15,000 nucleotides of DNA. It comes from CAZTKP01 sp964614215. GTDB taxonomy: Bacteria > UBP6 > UBA1177. This document shows, piece by piece, positions 7,779 to 12,890 of the stretch (positions are counted from its first letter, which is position 1; each line of letters opens with the position of its first letter). The translations under genes were made by a program, and so were the position numbers. The notes beneath the pieces are model-generated. The model saw only the letters and a list, made by a program, of their open reading frames with translations, did no database searches and was not told where the DNA came from. Location of the stretch: assembly GCA_964614215.1 (NCBI GenBank), contig CAZTKP010000059.1, positions 1-15,000 of the forward strand. Reading direction: 5' to 3'.

Positions 7779-9127
7779 GGCTCCTTTTTATCTCGGCAAA
7801 CACATGCACAGATCCCTATCCGGTCTATCCACTGGCCTTAAGTTATCTCAGTGCGGCTTTAAAGAATCGTTTCCCGCAGATCGAGATAGATTACTACGAT
7901 GTAAATCTGGATCAGGATATAGAACTTAAAAGTGTACTTAACGATAAAAAGCCTGATTACGTTGCGATAAGTCTCAGGAACGTTGATAACGTAAATATTT
8001 ATAAAAGTGAGAACTACATTTATCAGTACCGCGAGCTTGTCAAGTTGGCAAAAAAAGAGACCGATGCGAAGGTCATTGTCGGCGGAGCAGGGTTTTCGAT
8101 CTATCCCAAAAAGCTTTTTGAATTTCTGGGAGCTGATTTCGGTAACAGCGGTGAAGGTGAAAACACGCTTGGTGAATTGATAGAAGCTCTAGAAAAGGGT
8201 GAAGATCATTCAGATATTGAAGGTCTTGTCTATAAAAAGGATGGAAAAGTTGTTGAGAACAGCCGTGAAATGCGTTTCACGGGAATAGATTTTCAGATGG
8301 ATGAGCGTCTTGCCGATTTTTACTGGAAAACTTCGGGCATGATGAACGTTCAGACAAAAAGAGGCTGTCCGTTCAAGTGTATTTACTGTTCTTACCCTGT
8401 GATCGAAGGGCGTGATGTTAGAACGCTTGATCCTGAAAAAGTCGTTCAGACAATTAAGAATTCAGTTGAGAAAGGAAGGGATTACTTCTTTTTCACAGAT
8501 TCTGTTTTCAATATTTCTCCCGAGTACAACAGGATCTTTGCTCAGATGATAATTGACTCGGGAATAAAGATGAAGTGGGGTGCATACTTCAGGCCTCACG
8601 GAACAAGTTACGAAGATCTTGAACTATTTAAGAAAAGCGGACTCACGCACATTGAGTTCGGAACGGAATCTCTCTGTGACCCTGTGCTTGAAAGCTATGG
8701 AAAATCCTTTAATTTCGAGCAGATAGCAGCATCAACTCAGATGTGTCACGATCTTAAAATATACAATGCGCACTTCCTTATTCTCGGCGGATACGGTGAG
8801 ACAGATGAAACGATAAAAAAGTCGTTTGAGAATTCATCAAAACTCCCCTGGACAGTCTTTTTCCCCTTTGTAGGAATGAGAATCTATCCAAAAACAAAAC
8901 TCAAAGAAATTGCGATAGAAGAGGGCGTTATATCAGCAGACGACACGCTCATGGATCCCGTCTATTACACAGCTAAGAACGTGAATCTTGAGTCAGATCA
9001 CCTTAAATCACTCGCCGCCCAAACCGGCAAACGCTGGGTATTTTCCGATGAAGATAACAGCAAGATCCTCACAAGAATGAAAAAACGCGGAAGAAAAGGA
9101 CCTCTCTGGGAATTTCTGGTCGGATAG
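7775..9127 (+). CDS. B12-binding domain radical SAM enzyme, lipid-cluster type
   Basis: Predicted cobalamin- and [4Fe-4S]-dependent enzyme of 450 residues. The N-terminal half (about 1-150) has the B12-binding fold pattern, including VYPLALSYLSAALK, VIVGGAGFSIYP and GNSGEGENTLGELIEAL. The radical SAM motif follows as RGCPFKCIYCSYP, with Cys198, Cys202 and Cys205 in CX3CX2C spacing. The last residues are KGPLWEFLVG. B12 radical SAM proteins often methylate unactivated carbons, and some catalyse ring or bond rearrangements. From memory, a related group is annotated as lipid-biosynthesis B12/radical SAM proteins through its presence in candidate ladderane gene clusters of anammox bacteria. Here it overlaps the acyltransferase by four bases at the end of the lyase-FAS operon, so the substrate is probably the carrier-bound or lipid-bound aryl/acyl chain. 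The reaction is unknown. Its 3' end is duplicated 1.3 kb downstream. Confidence 0.88.
   Translation: MRLLFISANTCTDPYPVYPLALSYLSAALKNRFPQIEIDYYDVNLDQDIELKSVLNDKKPDYVAISLRNVDNVNIYKSENYIYQYRELVKLAKKETDAKVIVGGAGFSIYPKKLFEFLGADFGNSGEGENTLGELIEALEKGEDHSDIEGLVYKKDGKVVENSREMRFTGIDFQMDERLADFYWKTSGMMNVQTKRGCPFKCIYCSYPVIEGRDVRTLDPEKVVQTIKNSVEKGRDYFFFTDSVFNISPEYNRIFAQMIIDSGIKMKWGAYFRPHGTSYEDLELFKKSGLTHIEFGTESLCDPVLESYGKSFNFEQIAASTQMCHDLKIYNAHFLILGGYGETDETIKKSFENSSKLPWTVFFPFVGMRIYPKTKLKEIAIEEGVISADDTLMDPVYYTAKNVNLESDHLKSLAAQTGKRWVFSDEDNSKILTRMKKRGRKGPLWEFLVG
9094..9120 (+). repeat. Direct repeat copy 1, in the 3' end of the radical SAM gene
   Basis: Twenty-seven bases identical to 10421-10447, encoding the KGPLWEFLV end of the radical SAM protein in frame. 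The following bases differ only at synonymous or stop-codon positions (GTC GGA TAG here, GTT GGG TAA in copy 2). With copy 2 it brackets the first ATPase gene. Confidence 0.9.
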
Positions 9128-9193
9128 GGATGGGTTATAGTTTATCTATCTGACTTAAAAACAATAGAAGCACCTAAATTTATTAAAAATATC

Positions 9194-9222
9194 TTGCAAA
9201 ATCTTACTCGAAAGAGTATAAA
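9194..9222 (+). promoter_or_regulatory. Candidate promoter of the first ATPase gene
   Basis: TTGCAA (9194-9199), a 17-base spacer and TATAAA (9217-9222) match four and five of six consensus positions. A small hairpin, TACTC-GAAA-GAGTA (9205-9218), lies in the spacer. Transcription would start close to the GGGATT/AATCCC palindrome at 9227-9240 and leave a leader of about 70 bases. The whole interval 9128-9301 is AT-rich and holds no other gene. Confidence 0.45.
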
Positions 9223-9226
9223 ATAA

Positions 9227-9264
9227 GGGATTGTAATCCCAAATACTTATAAAAATATGGGAAT
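9227..9264. repeat. Palindrome GGGATT-GT-AATCCC plus a third half site
   Basis: A perfect 6-2-6 palindrome at 9227-9240, followed by a further forward GGGAAT at 9259-9264, gives a forward-reverse-forward series. It sits at the expected transcription start of the first ATPase gene, a common operator position. It resembles in layout, not in sequence, the longer triple repeat before the second ATPase gene. The regulatory role is inferred. Confidence 0.45.
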
Positions 9265-9301
9265 ATGATCCTGTAAATATAGTTTTGTTATGGAGTAGAT
9301 C

Positions 9302-10420
9302 ATGTATGGGAGATCTCTTTTTGATGTGATTTCCAGGAAATCCAATGGGGGAAAAGCTATAGTTATAGTTGGTCCTCGTCAAGTTGGAAAAACAACTCTT
9401 GTTCAGCATTTCCTGAAAGATAAAGATCACCTGTTTTTAGATGCTGATGATCCTACGGTTAGAACACTTTTAACCAATCCGAACACAGAAGAATTGAGAA
9501 GAATAATTGGAAAGTCAACTAATGTTTTTATTGATGAGGCCCAAAGGATTCAGGGAATAGGGATTACCCTTAAAATTATTACCGACCAATTTAAATCAGT
9601 ACAACTTTATGTTAGCGGTTCATCATCTTTTGAACTTTCAAATGAGGTGAATGAACCATTGACAGGAAGGAAGTGGGAGTATGAACTTTTTCCGATAAGT
9701 TGGGAAGAGTTTGAACAGTATCATGGATATCTTGTTGCTGAACAACAGGTTGAGAACCGCTTGTTATATGGGTTTTATCCTGATGTATTAAACAATTCCG
9801 GTGAAGAAAAGGATATCCTCAAACAGTTGGTGAATAGTTATCTTTACCGGGATATTCTGGCTTATGCCAATATCAGAAAACCGGAAGTACTTGAAAATTT
9901 GGTTAGGGCTCTTGCTTTGCAGGTGGGGAGCGAAGTTAATTATAATGAACTTTCTCAAACAGTTGGTGTTGATAGAAAAACTATTGAAAATTATGTAAAT
10001 ATTCTATGTCAGGGATATGTGATCTTTACACTTGGAAGTTATAAAAGAAATCTGAGAAATGAGATCAAAAAGAGTCGGAAGATATATTTTTATGATAATG
10101 GAATACGAAATATGATCATAAATAATTTTAATTCCATAGATATGCGACAGGATAAGGGTGCTTTATGGGAAAACTTTCTTGTGGCTGAACGTAAAAAGCA
10201 ATGTGCATATAAGAATAGTTTCTCAAACAGTTATTTCTGGCGCACTCATCAGCAGCAGGAAGTAGATTATGTCGAGGAATCAGACGGTAAATTAACAGGT
10301 TATGAATTTAAATGGAAGGCAAGATCCGGACTTAAGCTACCGAAAACTTTTACTGAAACATACCAGGCTGATACAAAAATTATCGATAGAAGTAATTTTA
10401 GAGATTTTGTGGTCATATAA
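9302..10420 (+). CDS. AAA ATPase with DUF4143-type C-terminal domain (first)
   Basis: ATPase of 372 residues of the large, poorly understood AAA/DUF4143 family. Walker A is GPRQVGKTT (24-32) and Walker B is VFIDEAQR (75-82); YVSGSSSFEL (103-112) and GRKWEYELFPISWEEF (122-137) are family hallmarks. A helix-turn-helix-like segment lies at about 213-235 (NYNELSQTVGVDRKTIENYV). The C-terminal part contains VDY (321-323) and YEFKWK (334-339), a pattern like the D...ExK core of the PD-(D/E)XK nuclease fold. GGAG six bases upstream supports the ATG. The gene has an AT-rich composition unlike the preceding operon, its own promoter, and is bracketed by copies of the upstream gene end, all pointing to acquisition. 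Function is not established; members are scattered, often strain-specific, and have been suggested to act in DNA transactions or defence. Confidence 0.88.
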   Translation: MYGRSLFDVISRKSNGGKAIVIVGPRQVGKTTLVQHFLKDKDHLFLDADDPTVRTLLTNPNTEELRRIIGKSTNVFIDEAQRIQGIGITLKIITDQFKSVQLYVSGSSSFELSNEVNEPLTGRKWEYELFPISWEEFEQYHGYLVAEQQVENRLLYGFYPDVLNNSGEEKDILKQLVNSYLYRDILAYANIRKPEVLENLVRALALQVGSEVNYNELSQTVGVDRKTIENYVNILCQGYVIFTLGSYKRNLRNEIKKSRKIYFYDNGIRNMIINNFNSIDMRQDKGALWENFLVAERKKQCAYKNSFSNSYFWRTHQQQEVDYVEESDGKLTGYEFKWKARSGLKLPKTFTETYQADTKIIDRSNFRDFVVI

Positions 10421-10447
10421 AAAAGGACCTCTCTGGGAATTTCTGGT
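10421..10447 (+). repeat. Direct repeat copy 2, regenerated radical SAM gene end
   Basis: Identical over 27 bases to 9094-9120 and located immediately after the stop of the first ATPase gene. Read in the matching frame with the next bases it encodes KGPLWEFLVG followed by TAA TAG, the same ten C-terminal residues as the radical SAM protein. Weak resemblance continues beyond the stop. It is a remnant and not an expressed gene. Confidence 0.9.
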
Positions 10448-10452
10448 TGGGT

Positions 10453-10480
10453 AATAGGGGACAGGTCTCAATTCATCTAT
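10453..10480. repeat. Intergenic GGGG-motif repeat, copy 1
   Basis: A sequence beginning AATAGGGGACAGGTC, of which 10456-10480 matches 11807-11831 at 19 of 25 positions by eye. It lies after the first ATPase gene, while the other copy lies after the second. The GGGGACAGGT-like core recalls short repeats associated with REP-type (Y1) transposases, but no such transposase gene is present here. Confidence 0.45.
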
Positions 10481-10498
10481 ATAAAAAATTTGTAACAG

Positions 10499-10552
10499 AC
10501 TTCTAAAACTGTCCTGAATTGTAAAGTTTTAGAAGTTGAGTTCTAAAACTTT
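10499..10552. repeat. Triple alternating inverted repeat before the second ATPase gene
   Basis: ACTTCTAAAACT (10499-10510) is the exact reverse complement of 10525-10536. The overlapping AAAGTTTTAGAA (10523-10534) is in turn the exact reverse complement of TTCTAAAACTTT (10541-10552). The middle arm can therefore pair with either outer arm, giving two mutually exclusive 12-bp hairpins with loops of 14 and 6 bases. A weak promoter-like pair, TTGTAA (10519-10524) and TCTAAA (10542-10547) with 17-base spacing, overlaps it. It could be a multi-site operator, an attenuator-like switch or an element end. Confidence 0.8.
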
Positions 10553-10606
10553 TGACTTTTGCATGGTTTTGGAATATCATTTCCAGAACTTTCAGGGGGT
10601 TTGAAG

Positions 10607-11803
10607 ATGATAAATAGAGAACAGTACCTTAACAAATTGATAAAGATCAAAGACAAGCAGGTTATTAAAGTCATCACGGGGATAAGACGCGGCGGGAAAT
10701 CAACTCTGCTTGAAATGTTTCAGGATCATCTTATTCAGTCTGGTGTTTCAGCCGATCAGATAACGTATATAAATTTTGAGGATATGGATTATGCGTTTTT
10801 AGAAAATGCACAGAAACTCAATGATTATGTCGTGAAGAGGCTGATAAAAAACAAAATGAACTACGTAATTCTTGATGAAATTCAAAGAGTTGATGAATTT
10901 CAGAAAGCTGTTGACTCACTTCATATAAAGAAAAATACCGATATCTACATAACTGGTTCAAACGCCCAGCTTCTTTCGGGAGAACTCGCGACATTACTTA
11001 GCGGAAGATACATGGAAATTGAAATACTTCCTCTTTCATTTAAAGAATATGTCGAATTTACGGGTGATAAAACTGATCTGGCCAGAAAGTACAGAGATTA
11101 TATCACATTCAGTTCTTTCCCTTTTCCTGCAATGCATCTTGAAAAAGATCAGGATCTGGTCAGAAACTATCTGAGCGGAATTTACAATACCGTTGTTCTT
11201 AAAGATGTTGTTGCTAGAAACAATATTTCCAATGTAATGATGCTTGAAAGTTTGATCCGTTTTGTTTTTGATAATGTGGGCAACCTTCTTTCAACTAAAA
11301 AGATTGCAGACACTATGACTTCTGACGGACGAAAGATCTCAACTCACACAGTTGAAAGTTATCTTTCCGCTCTTCTGGATAGTTATATAATTTACAGAGC
11401 AAAACGTTACGATGTGAAAGGAAAACAGCACCTTAAAACAAACGATAAATACTATGTGACGGATATCGGGCTGAGAAGACTTCTGCTTGGAAGTAAATCA
11501 GATGACACAGGTTTTATTCTTGAGAATATCATCTATCTTGAACTTTTACGAAGAGGTTACTCGGTCTATGTCGGTAAAATCGGAACGAAAGAGATTGATT
11601 TCATTGCTCAAAAAGGTGATCTTACTGAATATTATCAGGTTTCTCTTACCGTAAGAGATTCAGCAAAATTAAAAACAGAACTTGCTTCCTTTGATCTTGT
11701 AAATGATCATAATCCCAAATTTCTCATTACCATGGATGATGATCCGCAGGTAAGTCACAACGGGATTAAACAGATCAATGCTCTTGATTTTCTTCTTGAA
11801 TAA
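10607..11803 (+). CDS. AAA ATPase with DUF4143-type C-terminal domain (second)
   Basis: ATPase of 398 residues, same superfamily as its neighbour but of a different subtype. Walker A is GIRRGGKST (25-33) and Walker B is YVILDEIQRV (86-95); ITGSNAQLLSG, LSGRYMEIEILPLSFKEY and a C-terminal EIDFIAQKGDLTEYYQVS (from 329) follow. In the nuclease-like core the position expected for a catalytic Lys is not kept (QVS), so this copy is probably not a nuclease by that site. The frame is open from a TTG at 10559, but ATG at 10607 is preferred. It has AGGGGG seven bases upstream and gives the usual family beginning (MINREQYLNKLIKIKDKQVIKVITGIRR is the pattern across residues 1-28). Composition is nearer to the surrounding genes than that of the first ATPase. 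Preceded by the triple inverted repeat. Cellular role unknown. Confidence 0.88.
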   Translation: MINREQYLNKLIKIKDKQVIKVITGIRRGGKSTLLEMFQDHLIQSGVSADQITYINFEDMDYAFLENAQKLNDYVVKRLIKNKMNYVILDEIQRVDEFQKAVDSLHIKKNTDIYITGSNAQLLSGELATLLSGRYMEIEILPLSFKEYVEFTGDKTDLARKYRDYITFSSFPFPAMHLEKDQDLVRNYLSGIYNTVVLKDVVARNNISNVMMLESLIRFVFDNVGNLLSTKKIADTMTSDGRKISTHTVESYLSALLDSYIIYRAKRYDVKGKQHLKTNDKYYVTDIGLRRLLLGSKSDDTGFILENIIYLELLRRGYSVYVGKIGTKEIDFIAQKGDLTEYYQVSLTVRDSAKLKTELASFDLVNDHNPKFLITMDDDPQVSHNGIKQINALDFLLE

Positions 11804-11806
11804 AAC

Positions 11807-11831
11807 AGGGGTCTGGTCGCAATTTATCCAC
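11807..11831. repeat. Intergenic GGGG-motif repeat, copy 2
   Basis: Related to 10456-10480 at 19 of 25 positions and placed directly after the stop codon of the second ATPase gene. The paired placement suggests that both ATPase units carry or were inserted beside the same small repeat family. Confidence 0.45.
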
Positions 11832-11843
11832 AATTTTCTTTTT

Positions 11844-11867
11844 CCCTTCCATTTTCAAAGGGAAGGG
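11844..11867. repeat. Hairpin between convergent genes
   Basis: CCCTTCC (11844-11850) and GGAAGGG (11861-11867) form a 7-bp stem with a 10-base loop; an alternative 7-bp pairing TTCCCTT/AAGGGAA overlaps it. It lies between the second ATPase gene and the convergent coiled-coil gene and might help end transcription. Neither strand has a run of T directly after the stem, so it is not a canonical intrinsic terminator. A 12-base string TAGGGATGGGTT just after it also occurs right after the radical SAM gene (from 9125). Confidence 0.4.
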
Positions 11868-11879
11868 TTAGGGATGGGT

Positions 11880-12782
11880 TTAAAATACGAACGAAAAGTT
11901 CAAAGTGATATCCGGTACACCGTTGTAGAGTCTTGTCTCATCTGTTACGACGTAGACACCGTTCTGCCATACAAGCGGTATTCTGAGTGAGAAATCATAG
12001 AACTTGTCACCTTTTCTGTGACGGTAGGTAAGGTAGAGAGGAAGAAAATCAACATAGAGCGGATCATTGTAGTAGAATCCGTCTTCCCACCTGTCCTCAT
12101 CGTCAATATTTCTTATGTCAAAGATGATCTTTGATCCGATTCCGAGCAGAATTCCGAAACAGCTTTCCTTTAATGGATTTCCGAAGAATTTACCGACACT
12201 TATTTCGCCAAGAAATGTAAGTCCGGGGACGAACTTGTCTCTGTCACTACCATCGACATTTGATCCGAATGTGAATCCGGGGCCGAGCATCATTCGTCCA
12301 ATCTTTATTTCAAAGTTCTTATGCGTAAGCTGCGCAACTGTAAGACCGACCTGCAGTGAAGTTCCTATCCCGATCTCTATCGGAATAAAATGCCATTCCT
12401 TTGTTTTTTCCTTTTCTATAGGTTTATACTGCATCTGCTGAAAAGTTCGCTGATTTTCTTTCTGCTCCTCGACCATTTTTTCAAATCTTTCCTGTTCTTT
12501 TTCCTCAGCTTCCTGCATCTGTTCAGCCTTTTCTTCAGCTGCTTCAGCCTCCTGCTCAGCTTTCTCTTCTGCTGCTTCTTCTGCTTCCTCTTTTGCTTCT
12601 TCCTCGGCTTCAGCCTTTTCAGGATCTACTTCCTTTGTAAGGTTCTTCTGAGCCTTTTCAGCATTCTTCTTGATCTCTTCTGTTTTTACCTCAGATTCTT
12701 TTTCAGCCTTCTCTGAGACTTCTTCTCCAAAGACAAAGCTAAAGAGAAAGATCATAGAGATCATTATTACAAGTTTCTTCAT
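11880..12782 (-). CDS. Predicted outer-membrane protein with Glu/Ala-rich coiled coil
   Basis: Protein of 300 residues that I cannot assign to a named family. Residues 1-19 form a signal peptide (MKKLVIMISMIFLFSFVFG). Residues 20-130 are almost entirely charged, rich in Glu, Ala and Lys and nearly free of Gly or Pro, as expected for a long helical or coiled-coil rod in the periplasm. From about 131 to 300 the sequence turns into alternating hydrophobic/polar stretches with Gly and aromatic residues (IEIGIGTSLQVGLTVAQL, FGILLGIGSKIIFDI), ending ITLNFSFVF. A terminal Phe is the usual signature of outer-membrane beta-barrels; the length fits roughly 8 strands. GGAGGG six bases upstream fixes the start at 12782; the longer frame to 12854 is unlikely. 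A role in cell-envelope spacing or peptidoglycan contact is a guess. Divergent from the P-type-like gene. Confidence 0.8.
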   Translation of the reverse strand: MKKLVIMISMIFLFSFVFGEEVSEKAEKESEVKTEEIKKNAEKAQKNLTKEVDPEKAEAEEEAKEEAEEAAEEKAEQEAEAAEEKAEQMQEAEEKEQERFEKMVEEQKENQRTFQQMQYKPIEKEKTKEWHFIPIEIGIGTSLQVGLTVAQLTHKNFEIKIGRMMLGPGFTFGSNVDGSDRDKFVPGLTFLGEISVGKFFGNPLKESCFGILLGIGSKIIFDIRNIDDEDRWEDGFYYNDPLYVDFLPLYLTYRHRKGDKFYDFSLRIPLVWQNGVYVVTDETRLYNGVPDITLNFSFVF

Positions 12783-12818
12783 TTCACCCTCCACTTGAGT
12801 AATAAACCGGACCTTTAG

Positions 12819-12847
12819 TTGCAGGATACATGAAAATTTATTATATT
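12819..12847 (+). promoter_or_regulatory. Candidate promoter of the P-type-ATPase-like gene
   Basis: TTGCAG (12819-12824), a 17-base spacer and TATATT (12842-12847). The -35 box is weak (three of six) and the -10 box good (five of six). It overlaps the promoter proposed for the opposite strand, so the two genes may compete or be regulated together. The ATG at 12891 has AGGTG five bases upstream. Confidence 0.35.
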
Positions 12848-12868
12848 GGAACACTTTTGTTTCGGTAA
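12840..12868 (-). promoter_or_regulatory. Candidate promoter of the coiled-coil outer-membrane protein gene
   Basis: On the minus strand a perfect TATAAT (12845-12840) follows a weak TTACCG (12868-12863) with a 17-base spacer. The leader would be about 50 bases. It overlaps the candidate promoter for the plus-strand neighbour. Confidence 0.4.
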
Positions 12869-12890
12869 GACAGGCTGATTAGGTGAAAAT

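Larger units (their letters stand above)
9128..10447 (+). mobile_element. Candidate inserted ATPase module bounded by direct repeats
   Basis: The stretch from the radical SAM stop codon to the end of the second repeat copy holds a single ATPase gene with its own candidate promoter, appears more AT-rich than the operon, and restores the end of the interrupted gene. This is what integration of a foreign module into a gene 3' end leaves behind. No integrase or transposase gene and no inverted terminal repeats are seen, so homologous recombination or an old tandem duplication are alternatives. The boundaries are approximate. Confidence 0.35.

Noticed and set aside
9205..9264. Short palindromes as a CRISPR array
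   Set aside because: The repeats are few, short and unequal, with no regular spacers and no cas gene nearby.
10559..10606. TTG-started 16-residue extension of the second ATPase
   Set aside because: The TTG lies just beyond the inverted repeat with no ribosome site; ATG at 10607 has AGGGGG upstream and gives the normal family N-terminus.
11844..11867. Intrinsic terminator between convergent genes
   Set aside because: The stem is real but neither strand has a T run right after it, so it is listed only as a hairpin.
11778..11990. Open frame of 70 codons crossing the end of the second ATPase gene
   Set aside because: It spans the intergenic hairpin and the antisense of the coiled-coil gene end; no ribosome site and no protein-like composition.
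12390..12716. Open frame of 108 codons, extremely rich in Leu, Phe and Ser, on the plus strand
   Set aside because: It is the antisense of the Glu/Ala/Lys coiled-coil region; GAA, GAG and GCT repeats reversed give Phe, Leu and Ser codons. It has no ribosome site of note.
12783..12854. 24-residue N-terminal extension of the coiled-coil protein
   Set aside because: It would bury the signal peptide, and GGAGGG directly precedes the ATG at 12782.
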